This document shows, piece by piece, positions 39,115 through 47,973 of a DNA stretch of 64,000 bases. Position numbers and translations under genes: made by a program. Source of the stretch: Chryseobacterium defluvii. Lineage in GTDB: Bacteria > Bacteroidota > Bacteroidia > Flavobacteriales > Weeksellaceae. The notes under the pieces were generated by a model, which saw only the letters and a program-made list of their open reading frames with translations, had not been told where the DNA came from and searched no databases. Each line of letters starts with the position of its first letter. The stretch's first letter is position 1. The stretch lies in assembly GCF_003634775.1 (NCBI RefSeq), contig NZ_RBXB01000002.1, positions 868,001-932,000 on the forward strand, read 5' to 3'.

Positions 39115-41711
39115 AAAGGATATCCGAAAGCAATATTCAAAGTAGGTTTGAAGGGCTGGAAATATTTAAATCTCCATTTTTCACCATCCGGTTTATTTGG
39201 GTCATAAATTTTATACGCCAGATCCAATCTTAACGTAATATAAGCAACGTTTACTCTTAATCCGAATCCGCTACCGATACCCACTTGCCTTAAGAACCTA
39301 TTGAATTTAAACTCATCGCCAAATCCATCATTATAATTGCGAAGACTCCAGGTGTTCCCAATGTCTGTAAAAATTGCCCCTTCATACATTTCATTAAAAG
39401 GAACCCTGTATTCTATATTGGTCGTAAGCTTCACATTGTCCGTCATGTAGGTACGAACTCTTTCATCAACCTGAGAATCGGCAGGACCAAGACCTCCAAA
39501 GGCCACCCAGGCTCTTATATCATTGGAACCCCCGTTAAAGTAAGAACGGATAACAGGCATGGAAGAAGAATTTCCATAAGGAATCCCAACTCCTATGAAC
39601 TGGCGAAGCACTAATGTTTGGTTACTGTTGAATCTGAAATATTTTCTTACATCAATATCAAATTTAACAAACTGGGCATACGGTATGCCGAAGATTGTTC
39701 TTTGCGGGTTTGTGATGACACCTCCTTCATCTCTTTTTTGATTGAAAACGCTTAAAATGTTACCCGCCAATTCAACTTTTCCGTTAAAATAAAAGGCATT
39801 AGGGTAATCCTTTTTTCCAATTTCATTATATACAAAATTATAGATCATGGATGAAATGATCACATCCTGTGTCTGTCTGTCTTTGTTGATCAGTGTTCCT
39901 AAAAATGCTGTCAGACGATCGGTTCCCTGCTGATCAAGGTTACTGCGATATACTGCATCTGAAACAATTTGTTGGGAAACCTGGTCAATAGTCGTTTGTC
40001 CGGCACTGAATGCCTGTCCGGCTGCAGGATTATAGGCAAAATAATCAGTGAAAATTTCACTTCTTACCTGCTCATCATTGACAAAGTAATCATAATAGGC
40101 ATCCTTATTCTTGGTTAAACTCAACTGCGTATTGAAAAGAGTAAGCCGGTGGGATACTTTATCATTTACCGTAGCCATATAATTCAGTCCGGTATTGAAA
40201 TTCACCCTTCCCAGGCCGATATTATTTTGGATGGAAGCTCCTAAAACAATAGATGAAGTAGGGCTATATCGTTTAGGTAATAATTTATAATAATCGAACG
40301 GTAACAGAAGTCTTGGGAAATTAAGGGCAGCCTGTGCTGAAATTTCATACGCCAACACTCTTTTGTCTATATTTTTTGTACTTCTGATGGATCCGAAAGT
40401 TCCCGAAAGGCTGGTTGAAAGGTTCTCTGCTCCGTTAAAAACATTCCGGGTAGTTAAATCCACTGATGGAGAAACTCCCAAATTCAGTAATTGAGAATAG
40501 TTAATATCCGTTCCTACCTTAAGTTCATATTTAGGAAGCGGTTTCAAGATATACATTACATCAATAATACTGTCGTTAGGCGCAGTATCGCCACCTCTCC
40601 GCAATGAATCTTTCGCTTTCAGGATGCTGAAATTATTCATGGATAGGAGGTTTCTTTTGGTGAGATCCAGCTTTTTCTGATCGTATACTTGTTTATGTCC
40701 TACGGTAATGGCCCTCCACAATGCTCTGGTCTTATACTGCTCATTCACTTTGTGAAATCTTATCCCCCGTAAGCTGTCTTTAAAAGTATTTTTAGAATAG
40801 TCGCCCATTTCATCAACAACAGCAACGTCTATATTGCCTATTGTTGCAATTTTATAGGGACTGTCTGCAGAATCTTTGTGAATTTCCAACGTAAGCGGAA
40901 CCTGCTTTCTGCTTTTCAGTGAATCAGCAACGAAATAAATTTCTTCATTGGTACTGTTGAATTTGTAATACCCTCTTTCCCTCATCATCTCATTGATTCT
41001 TGTCACTTCTTTTTCCAGAACGGTCTGATCCAGAATCTGCCCGGATTTTATAAGACTGCTATGAAGCTTTTGCTTGTAGAGATCTTTAATATTGGCATCC
41101 GGAATATTATAATAATAATCCTTGATATAAGTGGGATCATTGTGAGTAATATAATAAGTTACAGCCGCTTTTTTTGCAGCCGAATCCAATTCATGTTTAA
41201 ACTTTACCTGTCCGTCCCAATATCCTCTGTAGGTAAGCCTTTTATCAATAGATTCCGCTCCTTTTTCCGTTCTTGTCTGATCCAGAATTACAGGTGGTGA
41301 TCCCCAACTATGAAATAATCTGTCCCAGAACAGGTTTTTCCCGATGCTGCTTTTCATATTGTACTTCAGGAAAAGAGAATCTCTTAATTTCTGATCTCTC
41401 ATTTCACTGGGATAGGTCATGTATTCATTAAGGATGGTGTCGTATTTTGGATTGGCCATATTGTAGAACCACAGGCCTACCGGCATGAAAAGTAGCTGTT
41501 TCTTGTTGGGTTTTTGCTGAACATAACTTTTCAGCTCATCATCAAAAAACTGTTTTTTATCTTCAAACTCGAAATTGTTTTTGGTAAGCAGATATTCCCC
41601 GTCCGGAACCTTTTTCGTAGTGCTACAAGCATAAAGGAGACCAACAAATGTTGCAAATGAGATAATTTTATAATATTTTTGAGGAGAATTCTTATAATGC
41701 TTACAGCTCAT
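39111..41711 (-). CDS. tamL: TamL, lipidated BamA/TamA-family outer-membrane protein
   Basis: The 866-residue protein has a lipoprotein signal ending LLYACSTTKKVPDGEYLL. POTRA-like repeats occupy about 30-360. The C-terminal surface-antigen barrel ends with FGLRVNVAYITLRLDLAYK and LNIAFGYPF, with the terminal aromatic typical of barrels inserted by Bam. The lipidated N-terminus and VPDGEYLL motif are those of TamL, the Bacteroidetes partner of TamB needed for outer-membrane assembly. Its first 15 coding bases overlap the start of the divergent SpoU gene. Confidence 0.9.
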   Translation of the reverse strand: MSCKHYKNSPQKYYKIISFATFVGLLYACSTTKKVPDGEYLLTKNNFEFEDKKQFFDDELKSYVQQKPNKKQLLFMPVGLWFYNMANPKYDTILNEYMTYPSEMRDQKLRDSLFLKYNMKSSIGKNLFWDRLFHSWGSPPVILDQTRTEKGAESIDKRLTYRGYWDGQVKFKHELDSAAKKAAVTYYITHNDPTYIKDYYYNIPDANIKDLYKQKLHSSLIKSGQILDQTVLEKEVTRINEMMRERGYYKFNSTNEEIYFVADSLKSRKQVPLTLEIHKDSADSPYKIATIGNIDVAVVDEMGDYSKNTFKDSLRGIRFHKVNEQYKTRALWRAITVGHKQVYDQKKLDLTKRNLLSMNNFSILKAKDSLRRGGDTAPNDSIIDVMYILKPLPKYELKVGTDINYSQLLNLGVSPSVDLTTRNVFNGAENLSTSLSGTFGSIRSTKNIDKRVLAYEISAQAALNFPRLLLPFDYYKLLPKRYSPTSSIVLGASIQNNIGLGRVNFNTGLNYMATVNDKVSHRLTLFNTQLSLTKNKDAYYDYFVNDEQVRSEIFTDYFAYNPAAGQAFSAGQTTIDQVSQQIVSDAVYRSNLDQQGTDRLTAFLGTLINKDRQTQDVIISSMIYNFVYNEIGKKDYPNAFYFNGKVELAGNILSVFNQKRDEGGVITNPQRTIFGIPYAQFVKFDIDVRKYFRFNSNQTLVLRQFIGVGIPYGNSSSMPVIRSYFNGGSNDIRAWVAFGGLGPADSQVDERVRTYMTDNVKLTTNIEYRVPFNEMYEGAIFTDIGNTWSLRNYNDGFGDEFKFNRFLRQVGIGSGFGLRVNVAYITLRLDLAYKIYDPNKPDGEKWRFKYFQPFKPTLNIAFGYPF

Positions 41712-42425
41712 ACAATAAAAGTTTTACAGTCTTTGGATAAAAAGAAGTTCAGGCAAAAATACAATTTGTTTTTGGTTGAAGGTAATAAAATCATTTGTGA
41801 ACTCTTTGAATCTAACTTTAAAATTAAAGAAATATTTTCTACTGATCCACAAAAATTAGACCGTACAGATGTACCGGTTACACATGTCTCTGAAAATGAG
41901 TTGAAAAAAGTAAGCTTTCTAAAGACTCCGAAAGATTCCATAGCGGTTTGTCATCTCAATTCTGAGCAAAAAATGGAAGATCAGAATGTTCAGCTGGTAT
42001 TGGACGGAATTCAGGACCCGGGGAATTTAGGAACAATTATTCGTTTGGCAGACTGGTTCGGAATCGAACAAATTATCTGTAGTAATGATACGGTAGATTT
42101 TTATAATCCAAAAGTGATACAGGCCAGTATGGGATCTTTTACGAGGGTGAATATGGTGTACTGTGATCTTGTGGAATATCTTTCGGAAACTGAAAACATC
42201 AATATTGGAACTGATATGGAAGGGGAGAACATCTACACTTTCCAAAGACCCGAAAAAATCAACCTGATTTTAGGAAATGAAGGCAACGGAATGCGCCCGG
42301 AAACGGAAAAACTGCTTCAGAAAAATATCAGTATTCCCCGATTTGGAAAATCACAATCTACGGAGAGTCTGAATGTTTCTATGGCAGCAGGAATTATTTT
42401 AGGGCAGTTGTTTTCTCAAAAATAA
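41697..42425 (+). CDS. SpoU/TrmH family RNA 2'-O-methyltransferase
   Basis: The protein of about 242 residues has the three SPOUT motifs: QDPGNLGTIIRLADWFGI, LILGNEGNGM, and IPRFGKSQSTESLNVSMAAGI. The N-terminal substrate domain (FLVEGNKIICEL) is the type found in the RlmB/TrmH group. It methylates ribose on rRNA or tRNA; the site is not shown. GAGGAG lies 7-12 bases before the ATG at 41697, a good ribosome-binding site that excludes the TTG at 41679. It overlaps tamL in opposite direction. Confidence 0.9.
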   Translation: MLTAHTIKVLQSLDKKKFRQKYNLFLVEGNKIICELFESNFKIKEIFSTDPQKLDRTDVPVTHVSENELKKVSFLKTPKDSIAVCHLNSEQKMEDQNVQLVLDGIQDPGNLGTIIRLADWFGIEQIICSNDTVDFYNPKVIQASMGSFTRVNMVYCDLVEYLSETENINIGTDMEGENIYTFQRPEKINLILGNEGNGMRPETEKLLQKNISIPRFGKSQSTESLNVSMAAGIILGQLFSQK

Positions 42426-42428
42426 AAA

Positions 42429-42532
42429 TTAGAGGTTAGAAGTTAGATTTGATGATAAAGGTGAAGATTTATCAAGCAATTACTAAAGATTGAATGTTCT
42501 GTAATTTACTTTTCCTAACTTCTAACGACTAA
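42429..42532. repeat. Intergenic inverted repeat
   Basis: TTAGAGGTTAGAAGTTAG (42429-42446) pairs with the reverse complement of CTAACTTCTAACGACTAA (42515-42532), with two mismatches in 18. The loop of 68 bases holds no ORF. It begins just after the SpoU gene and lies between convergent genes. Confidence 0.7.
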
Positions 42533-42540
42533 CTTTGGTT

Positions 42541-43038
42541 TTATATCAGTTGTTCCATACTGGAAACACTTTTGTTCTTCTGGTAATTTTCCAATTTTTT
42601 TCTAACAAATTTCAGGGCAACGGGAGCAAGGTAAATCATGGCCAGACCCAACAATTTTTTCTTCCAGTTCGGGCTGCTCATGCTTTTCTTGGCATAATTT
42701 CCCACTAACGCTGTGATCCCAAGTTTGATGACGGCATCCATCGCATTTCCTTTGAAAGCAGAATTGGCAATACCCATTGCGGTATTTTTGCTGATAAGCA
42801 TATCTTTTACTTCGGAAGTAATCTGTTTGGCAATGACATCCTTTCTGAGTACAATTTTCTCATCACCGTCTTCATCTACTTTTTCCTGCAGATACTGATC
42901 CGTTAAACCATTGGTGAAGGCACTTAAGCTTTCCTTGGTGTTTTTGAAGGTAAGAAGGTTTTCCAAATCATCGATCTCAGTCTTCAATAATTTTTTCTTT
43001 CTCCTTAATTCCTCTAAGCTCTCATAATTTCTGCCCAT
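42541..43038 (-). CDS. Hypothetical protein of the YtxH-holin cluster
   Basis: The 165-residue protein begins with a charged, likely coiled-coil segment (LEELRRKKKLLKTEIDDLENLL). A lysine-rich C-terminal half holds two weak hydrophobic stretches (about 102-117 and 131-145). I recognise no domain. It follows the holin-like gene by three bases and is probably translated with it, so its job is likely at the inner membrane. Confidence 0.7.
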   Translation of the reverse strand: MGRNYESLEELRRKKKLLKTEIDDLENLLTFKNTKESLSAFTNGLTDQYLQEKVDEDGDEKIVLRKDVIAKQITSEVKDMLISKNTAMGIANSAFKGNAMDAVIKLGITALVGNYAKKSMSSPNWKKKLLGLAMIYLAPVALKFVRKKLENYQKNKSVSSMEQLI

Positions 43039-43041
43039 AGT

Positions 43042-43350
43042 TTAATGATTTAAAAATTTAATAACCTGATCTGCCACAGAGTTTACAATGGTTTTCTTAA
43101 AAGCGATAATAAAAAACATTACAAAAAGGTAAAATGCCGCAACAATTAAAAAACCGTAAGAAGTATTATCTAATGCTTTACCTATAAGAAATGCTATTCC
43201 AAAATTGAAAAGAATGATAAAAAAAGCAAAAGCTACTAATAATACTACAAGGTAAGTAATGATCCCTGCGGAAAGTGAAGATTTTTCTGTCGCTTCAATT
43301 TTCAGCAGGTCTATTCTCTTCGTTGCATATTCTTTAATAGTCTCTATCAT
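43042..43350 (-). CDS. Phage-holin-family (DUF1469-like) membrane protein
   Basis: The 102-residue protein has an N-terminal amphipathic segment (YATKRIDLLKIEATEKSS) and two membrane helices at about 28-55 and 65-85. It matches the holin superfamily III/DUF1469 type found on bacterial chromosomes, where a lytic role is not established. It is not in a prophage: no phage genes are nearby. It sits between YtxH and a hypothetical protein. Confidence 0.82.
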   Translation of the reverse strand: MIETIKEYATKRIDLLKIEATEKSSLSAGIITYLVVLLVAFAFFIILFNFGIAFLIGKALDNTSYGFLIVAAFYLFVMFFIIAFKKTIVNSVADQVIKFLNH

Positions 43351-43370
43351 TATTTTTATTTTAAAGTTAC

Positions 43371-43404
43371 AAAAAAAGGAACTTTAATGCACAAAGTTCC
43401 TTTT
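43371..43404 (-). terminator. Terminator of ytxH
   Basis: AAAAGGAACTTT pairs with AAAGTTCCTTTT and a T tract follows on the minus strand, 23 bases after the stop codon. It separates ytxH from the holin-like gene. Confidence 0.85.
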
Positions 43405-43426
43405 AATAATTTCAAATTATTGAATC

Positions 43427-43774
43427 TTACTTTTTTAGATCATTTAATTCTGCTTCTACGTCTTTTACAACATCCGTAGTTTTAGAAACAATCTGATCTT
43501 TATATTTGTCATAGCCATCTTTCACTGTATGAGCTACATTGCTGGCTGTTTCTTTAAAGGTAGAAGAAATGTTGCTGTATTGATCTTTTACTTTTTCAGA
43601 AACTTCCCCATACTTGTTTTTAGCCTGATCTTTAAGATCGTTTGCTTTATTTTTTATCTTTTTTCTAGTTTCTTTACCTTCTTCAGGAGCATAAAGCATT
43701 CCTAATACCACACCTGCTGCAGCACCTGCAAGAAGTCCTGCCAATATACCTGCTGTATTGTTTTTTTTAGACAT
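43427..43774 (-). CDS. YtxH domain membrane-associated stress protein
   Basis: The 115-residue protein has a glycine-zipper-like membrane segment (GILAGLLAGAAAGVVLGMLYAPEEGKETRKKI) and a long polar, likely coiled-coil tail. The APxxGxETRK motif is diagnostic of YtxH. The family is linked to envelope stress in Gram-positive and Bacteroidetes species, but its action is unknown. It precedes the holin-like gene. Confidence 0.9.
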   Translation of the reverse strand: MSKKNNTAGILAGLLAGAAAGVVLGMLYAPEEGKETRKKIKNKANDLKDQAKNKYGEVSEKVKDQYSNISSTFKETASNVAHTVKDGYDKYKDQIVSKTTDVVKDVEAELNDLKK

Positions 43775-43859
43775 TTTTCGTTTTTTTAATAGTTAATAAA
43801 GATTAGTTTTTTATAGTAATAATGATTACAATTTATATACCAAAGGAAATTTTGTCTTA

Positions 43860-44543
43860 TTAAAATTTGTTAAAACTTTTTAAGTAGGACAGGATGCTTT
43901 CAATTGTTTCTTTCTTGGTAAGAAAGGTATTATCTATAACGATGGCGTCATCAGCTTGCTTTAATGGTGCGATTTCTCTTTCACTGTCTATTTTGTCTCT
44001 TTCAATCAGGTTTTCTTTTACCTGTTGCTCTGCCGCTTCTATTCCAAGGCTTAAAAGTTCATGGTACCTTCTTTTGGTTCTTTCATCAATGCTCGCCGTC
44101 AGAAAGAATTTGAAGTCCGCATTTGGCAGAACTACTGTCCCAATGTCACGCCCATCCATAATAATGCCGCCTTTTTCTGCCAAGGTGCGTTGATATTGAA
44201 GTAAAAAATCCCGCACTTCTTTTTGTTTGGCGACTAAACTTACATTATCGGAAACTTCATTGGAACGGATTTCCTTGGAAATATCCTTGTGGTCAAGATG
44301 AAGAATCAATTCACCATCCTGGTTTTTAAACTCAAGTTCAATGTGCTGTAATGAGGAAAAAAGCTGTTCCAAATCTATTGATCCGTTTCCATCCATACAG
44401 TTCTGAAGGGCATACCAGGTGATTCCCCTGTAAAGTGCACCCGTGTCCAGATGGATAAGCCCAAGCTTTTCAGCAATGACCTTTGAGATTGAACTTTTTC
44501 CGGTAGACGAGTACCCATCGATAGCTATTACAGGTTTTTTCAT
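43860..44543 (-). CDS. cmk: Cytidylate kinase
   Basis: The 227-residue kinase phosphorylates CMP and dCMP. It has the P-loop DGYSSTGKSS (9-18), LDTGALYRGI, and the NMP-binding motif IIMDGRDIGTVVLP. The ERTKRRYHE and ERDKIDSERE loops carry the phosphate-binding arginines. It is separated from porQ by a strong hairpin, though cmk and porQ are neighbours in many Bacteroidetes. Confidence 0.95.
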   Translation of the reverse strand: MKKPVIAIDGYSSTGKSSISKVIAEKLGLIHLDTGALYRGITWYALQNCMDGNGSIDLEQLFSSLQHIELEFKNQDGELILHLDHKDISKEIRSNEVSDNVSLVAKQKEVRDFLLQYQRTLAEKGGIIMDGRDIGTVVLPNADFKFFLTASIDERTKRRYHELLSLGIEAAEQQVKENLIERDKIDSEREIAPLKQADDAIVIDNTFLTKKETIESILSYLKSFNKF

Positions 44544-44574
44544 ACCGCAAATTTCAAGAAATTTTCTTAAAAAT

Positions 44575-44609
44575 CAAGAAACCTTAAGAGATTTTCTTAA
44601 GGTTTCTTG
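44575..44609. terminator. Strong bidirectional hairpin between porQ and cmk
   Basis: A perfect 15-base stem (44575-44589 with 44595-44609; core AACCTTAAGA) with a GATTT loop lies downstream of porQ. The best T tract is on the minus strand. Confidence 0.88.
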
Positions 44610-44638
44610 TTTATTTTAGTGTAAAGGCTTCAGTTTAT

Positions 44639-45631
44639 TTAATATCCTGCGTGGCTGGTAAGGTCTACGGAAACACCTATTTGATTTACATTGGAAGAAT
44701 TATGATATCTTACATGAGCATAATCGATACGGAACCTTGAAAGCTTGATTCCAAACCCCGCAGATAGTCCTGAAAAGTTTCTCTGATCCACTACAGCGAG
44801 TTCATTTCCTCTTTTTACATTATATCCCAATCTGATATTGAAGTTCTTTTCCGGGAATAGTTCTGCCCCTAAAGAGAAGTGATCTGCAATTTTTCTTCCT
44901 ACATTTACTTCCTGGCCGTTTACATTGTACTCGGAAGAAATATCAAGTTGCTGAAGATCATGTGCGGTAATGGTAATGGCAAGGGGAAAAGCTTTTAATA
45001 TCTTGGTATATCCGAGATCTACCCTAAATGGAAGCTTTTCTCTTTCTCCGTTGAACGATTTGAATTGGTATCCGAAATTCCTGAAGACTACGGCAACCAC
45101 TTCTTTACTTTTTTTGTTGTGGTAAGTAACTCCAGCATTTCCTGCTATGGCAGAAGATGTATAATTATCAATTTTAGAAGTGATAAAATTTAAGCTTCCC
45201 CCAATGGTCCAGTCTTCTTCAAACTGGTAAGCATAACCGGCACCGATGGCAACATCAGAAGCGCTGAAATTACCGTTTTCAAAACCACTGTCGTCTGTTC
45301 TGGGAATATCACCGTAGTTCATATACCTTGCATTGACAGTAGCCATATGACCGTTATCAAAATCTTTGGCAAAGGCGATGGTTCCATACTTGGAATCGGC
45401 AAGATAAGCCGCACCATTCACAGAAAGCTGTTTGTCAGAATCCTTATTCAACAAGGCCGGATTGGCAATCGCAAAAGAAACATCATAATCTCTTATGGTA
45501 ATTGCATCACCTCCTAAAGCAGCCTGTCTGGCAGATACAGGAATGTTTAAAAAAGGATAGACATGGGTTCCCGTTTGTGCATGAGAAACCAATCCTGACA
45601 GAAATAATGAAAAAATGATAATTTTCTTCAA
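44639..45631 (-). CDS. porQ: Type IX secretion system protein PorQ
   Basis: The 330-residue outer-membrane protein has a signal peptide (MKKIIIFSLFLSGLVSHAQ) and a PorV/PorP-like barrel. YPFLNIPVSARQAALGGDAIT and VSFAIANPALL are the PorQ-specific N-terminal motifs; the barrel ends with FSLGAELFPEKNFNIRLGYN and GLSAGFGIKLSRFRIDYAH. PorQ forms part of the attachment complex that modifies and anchors type IX cargo on the cell surface. It is monocistronic with its own promoter. Confidence 0.92.
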   Translation of the reverse strand: MKKIIIFSLFLSGLVSHAQTGTHVYPFLNIPVSARQAALGGDAITIRDYDVSFAIANPALLNKDSDKQLSVNGAAYLADSKYGTIAFAKDFDNGHMATVNARYMNYGDIPRTDDSGFENGNFSASDVAIGAGYAYQFEEDWTIGGSLNFITSKIDNYTSSAIAGNAGVTYHNKKSKEVVAVVFRNFGYQFKSFNGEREKLPFRVDLGYTKILKAFPLAITITAHDLQQLDISSEYNVNGQEVNVGRKIADHFSLGAELFPEKNFNIRLGYNVKRGNELAVVDQRNFSGLSAGFGIKLSRFRIDYAHVRYHNSSNVNQIGVSVDLTSHAGY

Positions 45632-45649
45632 TTCAATTTATAATTAATG

Positions 45650-45679
45650 CAAAAATAATCCTTTTTCGTACTTTTCAAA
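45650..45679 (-). promoter_or_regulatory. Promoter of porQ
   Basis: On the minus strand TTTG, an 18-base spacer and TATTTTTG form a near-perfect Bacteroidetes promoter. The start of transcription would fall near 45643, about 11 bases before the ATG. Confidence 0.75.
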
Positions 45680-45736
45680 ATATTTCTAAGATTATTTACA
45701 CTTAAATATTTTTCTTTTTTCAATATTTTTAATGAT

Positions 45737-45744
45737 TATATTTG
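45737..45744 (+). promoter_or_regulatory. Candidate -7 box of pyrH
   Basis: TATATTTG matches TANNTTTG, about 54 bases before the pyrH ATG. No clear TTG lies at the -33 distance. Confidence 0.4.
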
Positions 45745-45797
45745 CAAAGTCAAATTTTAGGGAATTTCCCGACTAAAAAATTTTATTAAAATTAAAG

Positions 45798-46505
45798 ATG
45801 AAATATAAAAGAATCCTTTTGAAACTGAGTGGTGAGGCCTTAATGGGGAACAGACAATATGGTATTGACAATGAAAGGCTGCAAGAATATGCTGCAGAAA
45901 TCAAAAAAGTAGTGGATAAAGGCTGTGAAGTAGCCATCGTAATTGGAGGAGGAAATATTTTCCGTGGAGTAGCAGGTGCTGCAAAAGGGATGGACAGAGT
46001 TCAGGGAGATTATATGGGAATGTTAGCCACGGTCATCAACGGGATGGCTTTACAGGGAGCCCTGGAAGATGCAGGAATTAAAACAAGGCTGCAATCTGCT
46101 ATTGAAATGGACAAAGTGGCTGAACCTTTTATTAAAAGACGTGCGGTAAGACACCTTGAAAAAGGCAGAGTGGTTATTTTCGGTGCCGGAACAGGAAATC
46201 CATATTTTACCACAGATACAGCTGCCACATTGAGAGCAATTGAAATAGGAGCCGATGTAATTTTAAAGGGAACAAGAGTAGACGGAATCTACGATAGCGA
46301 CCCTGAAAAGAATGCAGATGCTGTAAAATATAATTCATTATCTTTCGATGAAGTTTTTGAAAAGAACCTTAAAGTAATGGATATGACTGCATTTACTTTA
46401 AGCCACGAGAATAAATTACCGATTATTGTTTTTGATATGAACAAAGAAGGCAATTTAGTGAAAATTGTAGAGGGAGAAAATGTTGGTACTTTAGTTGATT
46501 TGTAA
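45798..46505 (+). CDS. pyrH: UMP kinase
   Basis: The 235-residue enzyme phosphorylates UMP in pyrimidine nucleotide synthesis. The amino-acid-kinase fold is marked by [51 protein letters not shown] (about 135-165) and [11 protein letters not shown]. It is hexameric and GTP-activated in other bacteria. It is followed by frr after a 125-base spacer, a common core pairing. Confidence 0.97.
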   Translation: MKYKRILLKLSGEALMGNRQYGIDNERLQEYAAEIKKVVDKGCEVAIVIGGGNIFRGVAGAAKGMDRVQGDYMGMLATVINGMALQGALEDAGIKTRLQSAIEMDKVAEPFIKRRAVRHLEKGRVVIFGAGTGNPYFTTDTAATLRAIEIGADVILKGTRVDGIYDSDPEKNADAVKYNSLSFDEVFEKNLKVMDMTAFTLSHENKLPIIVFDMNKEGNLVKIVEGENVGTLVDL

Positions 46506-46630
46506 AGAGGAGTCTGGTGGTAGGGCTTAGGATTCAGAATGAAATTATTCATTGCCCCATTACTTATTACTCATCATTATCAATGATCATTTTATAAATA
46601 ATGTGTAACCTTTCAAATTTTAATTATATA

Positions 46631-47185
46631 ATGGAAGAATTAGATCTTATATTAGAATCGGTAAATCAGGACATGGATGCAGCTATCAAACATTTGGATC
46701 ATGCGTTTCAAAAGATCAGGGCAGGACGTGCTTCTACGGCAATGGTTCAGGATGTAATGGTGGAATATTACGGAGCTCCAACTCCTATCAACCAGGTTGC
46801 TAACGTTTCCGTACCGGACGCCATGACGATTTCTATTCAACCTTGGGATAAAACAGCGATTAACGCTATTGAAAAAGCTATTATCAATTCTAATTTAGGT
46901 TTTGCACCTTCTAACAACGGGGAAAACATTATCCTTAATGTTCCGCCTTTAACAGAAGAGAGAAGAAGAGATTTGGCTAAACAGGCTAAAGCTGAAACGG
47001 AACAGACGAAAATTGTCGTAAGAAATGCAAGACAAGACGGTTTAAAAGAACTTAAAAAGCTGGAAGGTGTTTCTGAAGATGTTATCAAAGGGGTAGAAGA
47101 CGAAATTCAAACGCTTACCGATAAATATGTAAAACTTTGTGATGAACATCTTAAAGTGAAAGAAGCTGAAATTATGAAAGTATAA
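46631..47185 (+). CDS. frr: Ribosome recycling factor
   Basis: The 184-residue protein separates the post-termination ribosome with EF-G. It has KIRAGRASTAMVQDVMVEYYGAPTPINQVANVSV and LTEERRRDLAKQAK, with the three-helix-bundle and hinge layout of RRF. The ATG at 46631 gives the normal length; the ATG at 46601 would add ten residues of spacer sequence. It ends at a bidirectional terminator. Confidence 0.97.
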   Translation: MEELDLILESVNQDMDAAIKHLDHAFQKIRAGRASTAMVQDVMVEYYGAPTPINQVANVSVPDAMTISIQPWDKTAINAIEKAIINSNLGFAPSNNGENIILNVPPLTEERRRDLAKQAKAETEQTKIVVRNARQDGLKELKKLEGVSEDVIKGVEDEIQTLTDKYVKLCDEHLKVKEAEIMKV

Positions 47186-47203
47186 TTTTCAGTTTTAAAA
47201 TAT

Positions 47204-47234
47204 AAAAAGAGGCTTCATTTGAAGCCTCTTTTGT
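47204..47234. terminator. Bidirectional terminator between frr and a lipoprotein gene
   Basis: A perfect 12-base stem (AAAAGAGGCTTC / GAAGCCTCTTTT) has A and T tracts on both sides. Confidence 0.9.
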
Positions 47235-47879
47235 TTATAAGCATTGAATTTCTCCTCGCTTTTCACTATTCCTTATCAGCAATTCATAAGCTTTCAGTAA
47301 TTCTTCTGCAGAACAATTTATCTCTTTACTGGCAATTTTTTGAGGATCCGGATTGTGGGGAGTATTTGATCTTTTTGTATATTTTTTTTCAAGACATTTT
47401 ATCGCTTTACCATGTTGCAGATAAATCCTCTGTTCACTAATATTATCTTTTATAATAGGTTTTTCCGGAGTTCCTCCATCAAAGTTCCATGATGTGTCTT
47501 CTCTAAAAATAAAAAAAGGCTCGTTATTTTCGATATAATAGTTTTCTATGGAAGAAAAATGGCTGTATTCTGCATATGAATGTTGTATCACCTTTATTCC
47601 CTCCTGATCTGAATAAAAAACCACTTTTCCCGACCTTTCATTATTACAGCTGTATTCAAATTTTACGGAGTCCAGCTTTTTAGTGGTAAGAAGATTGTTG
47701 AGAACGGCGTATTTTTTTCTTATACTTTCTATGGGGGAAAGGCTCTTTGGTGAATCTATTGTAATTGTATCTGTTATAATACTATCCGTATGCCGGAAGT
47801 TCTTATCCTTAATGGAGCCGGATTCTTTCTTACATGAAAAAAACGATAGTAAGCCGGCTATTATAAAAAGAGTTCTCAT
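47235..47879 (-). CDS. Hypothetical lipoprotein
   Basis: The 214-residue protein has a lipobox LLSFFSC (Cys16) followed by KKESG. The mature part is rich in lysine, serine and aromatic residues, with a late NCSAEELLKAYELLIR helix. I recognise no family. It stands between frr and the LptF/G gene. Confidence 0.7.
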   Translation of the reverse strand: MRTLFIIAGLLSFFSCKKESGSIKDKNFRHTDSIITDTITIDSPKSLSPIESIRKKYAVLNNLLTTKKLDSVKFEYSCNNERSGKVVFYSDQEGIKVIQHSYAEYSHFSSIENYYIENNEPFFIFREDTSWNFDGGTPEKPIIKDNISEQRIYLQHGKAIKCLEKKYTKRSNTPHNPDPQKIASKEINCSAEELLKAYELLIRNSEKRGEIQCL

Positions 47880-47941
47880 GATCAGCGATTATAATCAGAA
47901 TATTACAAAAAATATGCAGTTTTTAGAATAATGCCGGAAAT

Positions 47942-47972
47942 AAAAAAGATCCGGAATTTCCGGATCTTTTAT
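47942..47972 (-). terminator. Terminator of the LptF/G gene
   Basis: GATCCGG pairs with CCGGATC within AAAAGATCCGGAATTTCC and continues with T residues on the minus strand, directly after the stop codon. Confidence 0.85.
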
Positions 47973-47973
47973 T

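Noticed and set aside
43042-43350. Prophage remnant, because of the holin-like gene
   Set aside because: No integrase, lysin, portal, capsid or attachment site is seen, and this family is common on normal chromosomes.
46506-46630. Hairpin element between pyrH and frr like those in the pdh and fad operons
   Set aside because: Only short, imperfect complementarity is present, such as around ATCATTATCAATGAT; no paired arms at the ends of the spacer.
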